Part shown: one piece after another, positions 16,637 through 23,652 of the stretch
Layout of the letters: every line of letters starts with the position of its first letter
Numbering within the stretch: position 1 is the stretch's first letter
DNA from: Lentzea sp. NEAU-D7
GTDB lineage: Bacteria > Actinomycetota > Actinomycetes > Mycobacteriales > Pseudonocardiaceae
Assembly (NCBI RefSeq): GCF_026242055.1
Contig: NZ_JAPJDL010000014.1
Coordinates: 174,624 to 238,623 of the forward strand
Direction of reading: 5' to 3'
DNA: 64,000 nucleotides
Notes under the pieces: generated by a model
What the model was told of the DNA's origin: nothing
The model's input: the letters and a program-made list of their open reading frames with translations, nothing else
The model's database searches: none
Program-made: the position numbers and the translations under genes

Positions 16637-16650
16637 AGCTTGATCAAGCT
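16637..16650. promoter_or_regulatory. Perfect 14-bp palindrome between CHAT and subtilisin genes
   Basis: AGCTTGATCAAGCT reads identically on both strands and is near the middle of the 77-base divergent intergenic region. Its position suits an operator controlling both the CHAT gene and the subtilisin-sigma-partner operon. No DNA-binding regulator other than the cassette's own sigma factor is encoded nearby. Operator function is inferred from symmetry and place only. Confidence 0.45.
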
Positions 16651-16690
16651 CGGTCGGGGTGCCCGTCAACGCTGCTTTAGTGAGGCCGTG

Positions 16691-17890
16691 GTGTCGAAAA
16701 CGCCAGAAAGCGCGGAGCTTTACCAAAGAGCTTTCCTGCAGCTCATCGCCGAGGACAAGACCATCAGCTTCCACGCCGAACGCGGGCGTGAATTCCTTTA
16801 TCGACCCGGTCAGCTGCTCGTCGGTGCCGAGGACGAACAACGCGTGGTCGAAAAGCTCCGGGAAAACAACATCATCGCCCGGCCGGGCGAAGGATTCGCC
16901 GGTTTGGCGCGATTGACGTTGCCGGACAACGCGGAGGACATTCCCCGCATTGTCCGCCTGCTGCGGGACCAGCGGACGTGGCCGAACGAACGCGTGCCGC
17001 TGGTGCAGCCGCACCACGTGATCGTCGGTCACGGCGGTCTCGTCATGGGCAACCCCGGCGACCGGCCCCACCCGGCCGACCCGGTCTCGGCGCCGAAGTT
17101 CGACGAGCGCCTCAAGGACGTCCGCGTCGGCATCATCGACACCGGCATCTCCTCGGGCGCCGACAGCGACCACTCCGACTGGTTCGACGGCCGCTACGCC
17201 AAGGAGGCCGACGACGTCGACGCCGCCTACAGCAGCGGCGACCACTTCGCGCTGCAGGGCGGGCACGGCACGTTCGTCGCGGGCGTCATCCAGAACGCGG
17301 CACCCGGCGTCACCTTCGACCCGGAGGCGGGCCTCGACCCGAACGGCTTCGGCGATGAGGAACGGATCTGCCGCAAGATCACCGAGCTGGGCCGCAAGAA
17401 GATCAACCTGCTCAACCTGTCGCTCGGCTGCTTCACCGCGGACGACGTCGCCTCCGAGCCGTTGCGGCGCACCATCGAGGCGCTGCCCGACGACATCGTC
17501 GTGGTCGCCTCCGCCGGCAACCAGGGCACGCAGCGGCCGAGCTGGCCCGCCGCGCTGTGCGGGGTCACCGCCGTCGCCGCCGCCCAGCAGGAGCGGGACG
17601 GGTCGATCGGGCCCGCGTTCTACTCGAACTGGGGCCACTGGGTCGACGCGTGCGCGATCGGCAACCGCGCCTCGACCTACCTCAAGGGCGAGTGGCAGCT
17701 GCCCGGCGAGGCCGCGGCCACGCCGTTCGCGCTGTGGGCGTACTGGTACGGCACGTCGTTCGCCGCTCCCCTGGTCACCGGCAGGATCGCCGCCACGATG
17801 GTCTCGGACGGCATCGACGCACGTCAGGCGCGCGACAAGCTGCTGACGGGGCCGGAGTTCCACCCCGGCTACGGAATTTTCGTCAAATAG
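16691..17890 (+). CDS. Cytoplasmic subtilisin-like serine protease (S8)
   Basis: 399 residues. The catalytic triad is complete: Asp150 in VGIIDTG, His192 in GGHGTFVAG, Ser356 in YGTSFAAPLV; the oxyanion Asn277 is in SAGNQG. There is no signal peptide, so it should act inside the cell. The 110-residue N-terminal region (EFLYRPGQLLVGAEDEQRVVEKL...) is not a standard I9 propeptide and may be a regulatory domain. GTG 16691 has GAGG five bases upstream; GTG 16688 is adjacent. The gene is first in a plus-strand unit with the sigma factor (54-base gap) and partner protein, divergent from the CHAT gene. Two intracellular proteases with a sigma factor suggest a cascade; this is inference. Confidence 0.9.
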   Translation: MSKTPESAELYQRAFLQLIAEDKTISFHAERGREFLYRPGQLLVGAEDEQRVVEKLRENNIIARPGEGFAGLARLTLPDNAEDIPRIVRLLRDQRTWPNERVPLVQPHHVIVGHGGLVMGNPGDRPHPADPVSAPKFDERLKDVRVGIIDTGISSGADSDHSDWFDGRYAKEADDVDAAYSSGDHFALQGGHGTFVAGVIQNAAPGVTFDPEAGLDPNGFGDEERICRKITELGRKKINLLNLSLGCFTADDVASEPLRRTIEALPDDIVVVASAGNQGTQRPSWPAALCGVTAVAAAQQERDGSIGPAFYSNWGHWVDACAIGNRASTYLKGEWQLPGEAAATPFALWAYWYGTSFAAPLVTGRIAATMVSDGIDARQARDKLLTGPEFHPGYGIFVK

Positions 17891-17944
17891 TTGTATCTGG
17901 GAGGCAACCTCCGCCTCCGCCAGTTGTGACCGCAAGGAGTCGAC

Positions 17945-18577
17945 GTGAGTTCTGCATCCCCGATCGCCGCGCTCGTGAGCGCGGCGGCCGAGGGCGATCA
18001 GTCGGCGTGGAACGAGATCGTCGACCGTTACACGCCGCTGGTGGTGTCGGTGATCTACAAGCACCGGCTGCGCCCCGCGGACGCGGCCGACGTGAACCAG
18101 ACGCTGTGGCTTCGGCTCGTGGAGCAGATCGGACGACTGCGCGAGCCGGAGGCGCTGCCGGGCTGGATCATGACGACCACCCGCAACGAATGCCTGCGCG
18201 TGCTGCGCGTGCAGCAGCGGACGCACCTCTACGACCCGTTGTCCGAGTCCGACGCACTGGAGTCGGAGCAGGCGGACGCGGACGTGGAGGCGGACCTGCT
18301 GGCGGTGGAACGGCGGCAGGCGTTGCGCGACGGGTTCGCCGAGCTCACGGACCAGTGCAAGCGGTTGCTGCAGAAGCTGATGACGGACCCGCCGCCGAGC
18401 TACCAGGTCGTGAGCGAAGAGCTCGCGATGCCGGTCGGCAGCATCGGCCCGACGCGGATCCGGTGCCTGGAGAAGTTGCGCAAGACCCCTGCGATCTCGG
18501 CCTTCCTGGGCTCCGCCAAGGGAATGGCACAGCAGAAGAGAGGAGGTGTGCTGGGTGCGGCACGACTGGGACAGTGA
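17945..18577 (+). CDS. Sigma-70 family (ECF-like) RNA polymerase sigma factor
   Basis: 210 residues. Sigma region 2 spans about 20-90 (AWNEIVDRYTPLVVSVIYKH, VNQTLWLRLVEQIGRLREPEALPGWIMTTTRNECLR); region 4 spans about 125-190 (LTDQCKRLLQKLMTDPPPSYQVVSEELAMPVGSIGPTRIRCLEKLRK). The acidic linker (LESEQADADVEADL) is typical of ECF factors. GTG 17945 is preceded by AAGGAG at 17934-17939. A small GGAGG-CAA-CCTCC dyad lies at 17900-17912, between the protease and this gene. No classical transmembrane anti-sigma gene follows; the next gene, overlapping by 23 bases, encodes a small soluble protein that may play this role. Target genes are unknown. Confidence 0.9.
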   Translation: MSSASPIAALVSAAAEGDQSAWNEIVDRYTPLVVSVIYKHRLRPADAADVNQTLWLRLVEQIGRLREPEALPGWIMTTTRNECLRVLRVQQRTHLYDPLSESDALESEQADADVEADLLAVERRQALRDGFAELTDQCKRLLQKLMTDPPPSYQVVSEELAMPVGSIGPTRIRCLEKLRKTPAISAFLGSAKGMAQQKRGGVLGAARLGQ

Positions 18578-18998
18578 CGAGGTACTGCTCGACGCCTTGC
18601 GCGACGCGTTGAGCACACCCCAGGACGACGTCCCGCCGGAGTTCGTGGAGGCCGCGAAGGCCGCGTTCACCTGGCGGAACATCGATGAGGAGCTGCTGCT
18701 CATCACGTCGTACGACTCCGTGCTGGACGACACGCTGTTCGCCCGTGCGCGGTCCACGGCCACGGCGCGGCAGCTGGTGTTCGACGCGGACGGCGTGACG
18801 CTGCAGGTCGAGGTGTCCGCGGCGGGGGTGACCGGCCAGGTGATGCCGGCGACCGGCCCGGTCACGCTGGTGACGCCGAACGGTGACCACGAGACCGCGG
18901 CGGTCGACGAACTGGGGATGTTCGTGATGGGGGTCGCGCCGCGAGGACCCGTGAAGTTCCGGTTCGCCAGTGGTTGCACCGATTGGTTCATCCTCTGA
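18555..18998 (+). CDS. Small soluble partner of the CHAT/subtilisin/sigma cassette
   Basis: 147 residues, not assigned to a named family. The N-terminal third is helical and acidic (DSDEVLLDALRDALSTPQDDVPPEFVEAAKAAFTWRNIDEELLLI). The C-terminal part is beta-rich (RQLVFDADGVTLQVEVSAAGVTGQVMPATGPVTL...FVMGVAPRGPVKFRF) and ends GCTDWFIL, with no membrane span. GTG 18555 is selected because AGGAGG lies at 18541-18546. The start is inside the sigma factor gene, so translation is coupled and equal stoichiometry is likely, as for sigma/anti-sigma pairs. An anti-sigma or protease-substrate role is inference. Confidence 0.8.
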   Translation: MRHDWDSDEVLLDALRDALSTPQDDVPPEFVEAAKAAFTWRNIDEELLLITSYDSVLDDTLFARARSTATARQLVFDADGVTLQVEVSAAGVTGQVMPATGPVTLVTPNGDHETAAVDELGMFVMGVAPRGPVKFRFASGCTDWFIL

Positions 18999-19097
18999 CT
19001 CACATTCGTGTGATGGCGCAATTCATTCGATCGGCCTACAACCGGGGCCAGTAGGGTTGTCGACGCTCAGAATTCGCATCGCGAGAGGTGTGCCGCT

Positions 19098-19898
19098 GTG
19101 GTCGATCGAGTCAGCTGGGTTCCGGAAGGTGTCAACGTCGACGTCCCGAGTTCCGCCCGGATCTACGACTACCTGCTCGGCGGTGGACACAACTTCGAGG
19201 CGGACCGCGCCACGGCGGAAGCCCTGATCAAGGTCCTCCCGGTGCGGGGCATGGCGCGGCTCAACCGCGCCTACCTGCGCCGTGCGGTGCTGGAGCTGGC
19301 GGGCCTCGGGATCCGGCAGTTCCTCGACCTCGGCTCGGGCATCCCGACCGTCGGCAACGTGCACGAGGTGGCGCACGAGGTCGCTCCCGAGTCGAAGGTC
19401 GTCTACGTCGACTTCGAACCGGTCGCGATCACGCACGCCGAACTGATGCTGGCGGACGAGCCGAACGTGACGGCCCTGCTGGCGGATCTGCGCGAACCGG
19501 AGAAGGTCGTGGCGCAGGCCTCGAAGCACCTCGACTTCTCCCAGCCGATCGGGCTCCTGGTCGTCGGTGTCCTGCAGTTCATCCCGGACGCGGACGACCC
19601 GTGGGGCGTGCTGTCCCGTTACGTGGAGTCCCTCTCGTCCGGGTCGTACCTGGCGCTGTCGCACTTCACCGCCGACAGCATGCCGGCGGCCATGGCGGCC
19701 GGCGCGGAGATCTTCGCGAAGACCGCGGAGCCGATCACGCCCCGCACCAAGGCCCAGGTCGCGGACATGCTGGCGGGCACGGAGATCATCGAGCCCGGCA
19801 TCGTGTTCACGCCGCAGTGGCGGCCGGAGACCCCCGAGGACGTCGGCGACGAACCGTCGAAGGCGAACCTCTACGCCGCGGTCGGTCGCAAGCCCTGA
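19098..19898 (+). CDS. SAM-dependent methyltransferase, DUF574 (Methyltransf_19) family
   Basis: 266 residues. The family hallmark SSARIYDYLLGGGHNFEADR is near the N-terminus; the SAM-binding loop is FLDLGSGIPTVGNVHEVAHE, and the acidic strand is VVYVDFEPVAITHAE. DUF574 proteins are abundant in actinomycetes, often in many copies, and their substrates are unknown. GTG 19098 is used. The stop overlaps the ATG of the downstream GGDEF gene by one base, so the two are translationally coupled; a link between this methyltransferase and cyclic-di-GMP signalling is suggested only by that arrangement. Confidence 0.88.
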   Translation: MVDRVSWVPEGVNVDVPSSARIYDYLLGGGHNFEADRATAEALIKVLPVRGMARLNRAYLRRAVLELAGLGIRQFLDLGSGIPTVGNVHEVAHEVAPESKVVYVDFEPVAITHAELMLADEPNVTALLADLREPEKVVAQASKHLDFSQPIGLLVVGVLQFIPDADDPWGVLSRYVESLSSGSYLALSHFTADSMPAAMAAGAEIFAKTAEPITPRTKAQVADMLAGTEIIEPGIVFTPQWRPETPEDVGDEPSKANLYAAVGRKP

Positions 19899-21730
19899 TG
19901 CCCGCCTCGCCCCTCGCACAGCGCTGGGCGGCTGTTCTGATCGAGAGCGCGTACTCGCCGATGTCGCGGCGGAAGCTGACGCAGCACCTCGACGAGCACG
20001 CCGCCCGGCTGCGTGCTGGGCAGGCGGCGGTGGCCGTCGGCGAATGGTTGGTGCGCAAGCGCTTCACCGGACCGGACTCGTTGCGCCGCACGCTGGAGGT
20101 GCTCGGTGAGGAGTTCTCGCCGGAGGTCCTCGGCGCGCTGGCGTCGGGGTACGTGCGGGCGACGCGCGACCAGTTGTTCGCCGAGCAGGAGAAGGTCAAG
20201 GTCTCGCTGCTGAAGGCCGTCGAGGACGCGCAGCGCGACCTGCACGACAGCGAGGCCCGGTTCGCCCAGGTCTTCGCGACGACGGCGGTGGGCATCGCGA
20301 TCTTCGACCTGCAGGGCGCGGTCGTGGAGGCGAACGAGGCGCTGGCCGCCATCCTCGGCCACGAGGAGATGCCGAAGGAGCTCTTCGCCGAACCCGACGC
20401 GATCGCGCTGGCCGCGGCCTGCGAACGGATGCTCGCGTCCTCTGTGGACAGCGACCGGCGGGAGTGGGAACTGGCCCGCAGCAACGGGGACACGGTGTGG
20501 GCGAACGTCGTGCTGTCCGTGCTGCGCGGCTCGGACGGCCTGCCGAAGTTCCACGTCGCGCTGATCGAGGACGTCACCGAGCAGCGCATGCTCCAGGAGT
20601 GGCTGCGGCACCAGTCGCTGACGGACCTGCTGACCGGGCTGCCGAACCGGGCGTCGTTCACCGACAAGCTGGAGTCCGCGCTCGCGTCCGGCGAGCCGCA
20701 CACGCTGGGCTACCTGGACGTCGACAGCCTCACGATCGTCAACGACGGCCTCGGTTACGCGGCGGGCGACGCCGTGCTGGTCGAGGTGGCGCGACGGTTG
20801 CGGTCGGTGCTGCCGGACGCGGTGGTGGCGCGGGTCGGCGGTGACGAGTTCGTGGTGCTGATCCACGGGTCACCCGACGTCGCGGCGCTCGCGGCGATGA
20901 TCGACGAGGAGCTCTCCGAGCCCGTGTACCTGGAGGGCGCCGGTGTCGCGGTGTCGACGTCGATCGGCTTCGTGCACACCTCCGGCCCCGGCGTCGATCC
21001 CACGGCCGTGCTGAGACGTGCGCACTCCACGTTGCGCAGAGCCGAGATCGGCGGCAAGAGGCAGTGGGGCATCTACGACCACGAGGCCGACGCCGCCGAC
21101 CGCGCCCGGTTCGCGCGGATCGCGGCGATGCCCGGTGCCTTCGAGAACGGCGAGATCTCCGTGGAGTACGCGCCGGTGTCGTGGGTTTCGGGGCCGACGG
21201 CCTTCGTGGAGGCGTCCCTGCGCTGGGGTGCCACCCGGCACGACGACGTCGTGGCCTACGCGGACGCCCTCGGCCTGGCGTCTCGGCTCGGGCAGCTGGT
21301 GCTGCGGGACGCGTGCTCCCGCGGCGAACCGGTGCTCGTCAGGTTGTCCCCTGACCAGTCGCGGGACCCGGACCTCGCCGCGCACGTGCGGTCCACGGTG
21401 CGGGCCAGTTCGTTCCCGGTCTCGTCGTTGTTCCTGGCGCTGGACGTCAGGTCGATGCCCGACGGCGAGGAGAACCTGGAAGTGCTGCACGACATGGGCG
21501 TGCACGTCCTGCTGCACGAGTTCGGCGGCGGGTTCGGCGGACTGTCCACGGTGGACCGCGGTCCGGTCTGGGGTGTCCGGCTGGCCAGGCCGCCCTCGGA
21601 ACGGCTGGCGCGGAGGGGCCTCGCGCTGATGGTGCCGCTGCTGCGGTCGGCCGGCGTGCACGTGATCGGCGGGCCGGGCGACCCGGACGAGCTCGGGGCC
21701 CTGGGCGTCGACCTGGTGGTCTCGCCGTGA
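19898..21730 (+). CDS. PAS-GGDEF protein with degenerate EAL-like domain
   Basis: 610 residues. An N-terminal helical region (1-115) precedes a PAS domain (about 118-228: SEARFAQVFATTAVGIAIFDLQGAVVEANEAL ... IEDVTEQ), then a GGDEF domain with intact GGDEF at 314-318. The RxxD inhibitory site is not conserved (PDAVVARVGGDEF). The remaining 230 residues follow EAL topology (EASLRWG for ExLxR; DALGLASRLGQLVLRDAC), but the metal and base residues are lost; HEFGGGFGG replaces the DDFGTG-type loop. It is therefore predicted to be a diguanylate cyclase whose EAL part is at most regulatory. No membrane span is evident. ATG 19898 overlaps the previous stop. Confidence 0.88.
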   Translation: MPASPLAQRWAAVLIESAYSPMSRRKLTQHLDEHAARLRAGQAAVAVGEWLVRKRFTGPDSLRRTLEVLGEEFSPEVLGALASGYVRATRDQLFAEQEKVKVSLLKAVEDAQRDLHDSEARFAQVFATTAVGIAIFDLQGAVVEANEALAAILGHEEMPKELFAEPDAIALAAACERMLASSVDSDRREWELARSNGDTVWANVVLSVLRGSDGLPKFHVALIEDVTEQRMLQEWLRHQSLTDLLTGLPNRASFTDKLESALASGEPHTLGYLDVDSLTIVNDGLGYAAGDAVLVEVARRLRSVLPDAVVARVGGDEFVVLIHGSPDVAALAAMIDEELSEPVYLEGAGVAVSTSIGFVHTSGPGVDPTAVLRRAHSTLRRAEIGGKRQWGIYDHEADAADRARFARIAAMPGAFENGEISVEYAPVSWVSGPTAFVEASLRWGATRHDDVVAYADALGLASRLGQLVLRDACSRGEPVLVRLSPDQSRDPDLAAHVRSTVRASSFPVSSLFLALDVRSMPDGEENLEVLHDMGVHVLLHEFGGGFGGLSTVDRGPVWGVRLARPPSERLARRGLALMVPLLRSAGVHVIGGPGDPDELGALGVDLVVSP

Positions 21731-21762
21731 GTGGTTGTGGCCGTCAGGGAGACCACAACCAC
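21731..21762. terminator. Bidirectional terminator hairpin
   Basis: GTGGTTGTGG (21731-21740) and CCACAACCAC (21753-21762) form a perfect 10-bp stem directly after the TGA of the GGDEF gene and 12 bases from the end of the convergent snapalysin gene. Confidence 0.65.
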
Positions 21763-21773
21763 CCACCCGCTGC

Positions 21774-22289
21774 TTAGGCGGCGTCCGAGAAGGTCGTCGG
21801 CTGGACGGTCACCAGCGAACGGAAGTTCGCCTCGACCTCAGCCTTCTCCTTGGCGTTCGGGTTGGGGTTCTTGCAGGAAGTGCCGGCGCTGGCACCGGAC
21901 ATCAGGTCGGTGCACAGGCCCGTCCGGCGGTCGGGCAGACCGAGCAGGTGCCCGAACTCGTGCGACGAGATGCGCACGGTGTCGTGGCCCTCGTTGACCG
22001 CCTGGCGGCCCATGACCCAGCTGCCGCGGCCGAGGCTCGTCACGTAGGCCCGGGGCCACTGGTTGTCGACGCGCACGGTGATGTTCGCGGCGCCAGGCAC
22101 CTTGCGCAGCACCACGTTCGTGACGCTGCTGTTCCACACCTGGGCACCCTTGTCGATCGCCGCCTGGAACTCGCCGGTGTTGCTCGAGTTGTAGGTGACG
22201 ATGCGGGCCGCGGCTTCCGCGGTGCCGATGACGCTGCCCGAGAGGGCGGCGGCACTGGCCAGCACAGCAATTGTTTTGCGCAGGGACAC
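21774..22289 (-). CDS. Snapalysin-type secreted zinc metalloprotease (M7)
   Basis: 171-residue precursor. A Sec signal peptide (MSLRKTIAVLASAAALSGSVIGTAEA) is cleaved near residue 26-28, giving a mature enzyme of about 144 residues without a long propeptide. The extended zinc motif HEFGHLLGLPD (His110, Glu111, His114, Asp120) is the M7 signature, followed by the Met-turn region CTDLMSGASAG. Two cysteines flank this loop as in snapalysin. Streptomyces snapalysins are usually driven by a divergent LysR regulator; none is here. The upstream region has an AT-richer stretch consistent with its own promoter. Confidence 0.92.
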   Translation of the reverse strand: MSLRKTIAVLASAAALSGSVIGTAEAAARIVTYNSSNTGEFQAAIDKGAQVWNSSVTNVVLRKVPGAANITVRVDNQWPRAYVTSLGRGSWVMGRQAVNEGHDTVRISSHEFGHLLGLPDRRTGLCTDLMSGASAGTSCKNPNPNAKEKAEVEANFRSLVTVQPTTFSDAA

Positions 22290-22616
22290 AGGAATCTCCT
22301 CGCAATGCAGGGTAATTGCACCCCGACTGTATCGCCGACCCGTTGGCGCACAAGAAGGGTCAAGTGTGAACCGGCACTGACACGGTCAAGAGCGTTCGTA
22401 GGTGATCAGCGCGCTGCCAGGCCGGACGTACGACCTGGTGAGCGGAAACGTGCCCTACCAACGGGTTTTTCCCGTTCCGCGGCCTCGAACAGGGCGCCGC
22501 CGAACGGGCGAATAACTGTTCACACGCTTCTGGTTCTGATGGACCGGATGGTTGAACGCGAACGGGGCCGGTGCGCACGGCACCGGCCCCGTTTCCGCGG
22601 GAGCGGGTACGACGTT
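22290..22616. other. Non-coding gap between snapalysin and GTPase genes
   Basis: 327 bases with no supportable gene. It holds the snapalysin promoter side (right of 22290), a small AACGGG-T5-CCCGTT hairpin around 22459-22475, and the strong GTPase-operon terminator at 22561-22593. Confidence 0.6.
22561..22593 (-). terminator. Rho-independent-like terminator after the GTPase gene
   Basis: AACGGGGCCGGTGC (22561-22574) pairs perfectly with 22580-22593 over 14 bp around a 5-base loop. It sits just beyond the stop of the minus-strand GTPase gene (22617) and would end the conservon-like operon. Confidence 0.7.
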
Positions 22617-23213
22617 CTAGGCGAACGAAGGCTGGCGCAGCGCGTGCTCCACCAGCGCGATCAGAATCTGCTTCGTCGACTGCCGGTTCCGCGCGTCGCA
22701 CGGGATTATCGGCACCGCCGCCGAGATCGTCAGCGCGTCGCGGATCTCCTCGGCCCGGTGGTGCATCAGGCCGTCGAAGCAGTTCACCGCGATCACGTAC
22801 GGCAGGTCTCGGTCCTCGAAGAAGTCGATGGGCGCGAACGCCTCGTCGATCCTGCGGGTGTCGACCATGACGACGGCACCGATCGCACCGCGGACCAGGT
22901 CGTCCCACATGAACCAGAACCGGTGCTGACCGGGCGTGCCGAACAGGTACAGGATCAGGTCCTTGTCCAGCGACACCCGGCCGAAGTCCATGGCCACCGT
23001 GGTGGTCACCTTGTCCGGCACCGCGGACAGGTCGTCGACTCCTACCGAGGCCTGGGTCATCACGGCCTCGGTCGTCAGCGGGGTGATCTCGGAGACCGAC
23101 CCGACGAACGTCGTTTTGCCGACACCGAACCCGCCCGCGACGACGATCTTCGACGACATCACGTTCAGGCCCGCCCCAGGTGACCCCGGACGACCCGGAG
23201 CACCGTTGCTCAT
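22617..23213 (-). CDS. Conservon-type small GTPase (CvnD-like)
   Basis: 198 residues of the MglA/Ras-like actinobacterial GTPase group. The P-loop is VAGGFGVGKTTFVGSV, the G3 region is LYLFGTPGQHRFWFMWDDL, and the base-recognition motif is the divergent NCFDG that conservon GTPases show in place of NKxD. ATG 23213 has GAGAAG upstream; an internal ATG at 23159 begins at MSSKIVV. It is the last gene of a unit with the roadblock protein and sensor kinase, and would act as the output switch of that set. The DUF742 gene that normally precedes it is absent. Confidence 0.9.
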   Translation of the reverse strand: MSNGAPGRPGSPGAGLNVMSSKIVVAGGFGVGKTTFVGSVSEITPLTTEAVMTQASVGVDDLSAVPDKVTTTVAMDFGRVSLDKDLILYLFGTPGQHRFWFMWDDLVRGAIGAVVMVDTRRIDEAFAPIDFFEDRDLPYVIAVNCFDGLMHHRAEEIRDALTISAAVPIIPCDARNRQSTKQILIALVEHALRQPSFA

Positions 23214-23229
23214 GGGAACTTCTCTCTAC

Positions 23230-23652
23230 TCAGGCTCGCATGGAGACGTGCAGCTGGGCCCGGATCTCCGGCGTCAGCTGAAGACCGACCCGCTCCACCA
23301 GGCGGGTCATCGCGTAGCCGATGAGCCCGATGTCGCAGTTGGGGGCGGCGAGTACGGCGAGGCAGGACCCGTCGCTGATGGACATCAGGAAAAGATAGCC
23401 CCGTTCCATCTCGACGACGGTCTGTTTGACCTCACCGGCCTCGAAACAGCGCGCCGCGCCGAGGTTCAGCGAGACCAGTCCGGACGAGACGGCGGCGAGC
23501 TGCTCCGCGCGGTCGTGCGGGAGACGGTCCGACGATGCGAGCAACAGGCCGTCGGCGGAGACGACGATCGCGTGCGCGACACCGGCCACCCTGCTGACGA
23601 AGTCCTCGACCAGCCAGCTGAAGTTGTCCAGTTCCTCAGTCGCGGTGGTCAC
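23230..23652 (-). CDS. Roadblock/LC7-domain protein (CvnB-like)
   Basis: 140 residues with the Roadblock/LC7 fold: LVEDFVSRVAGVAHAIVVSADGLLLASSDRL, then AEQLAAVSSGLVSLNLGAARCF, and the C-terminal GYAMTRLVERVGLQLTPEIRAQL. Such proteins serve as GTPase-activating or adaptor partners of MglA-like GTPases. It overlaps the kinase stop by 4 bases and precedes the GTPase by 16 bases, confirming one operon. Confidence 0.9.
   Translation of the reverse strand: MTTATEELDNFSWLVEDFVSRVAGVAHAIVVSADGLLLASSDRLPHDRAEQLAAVSSGLVSLNLGAARCFEAGEVKQTVVEMERGYLFLMSISDGSCLAVLAAPNCDIGLIGYAMTRLVERVGLQLTPEIRAQLHVSMRA

Noticed and set aside
18999..19097. ACAACC/GGTTGT dyad between the cassette and the DUF574 gene as a terminator
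   Set aside because: The stem is only 6 bp with mismatches; too weak to call.
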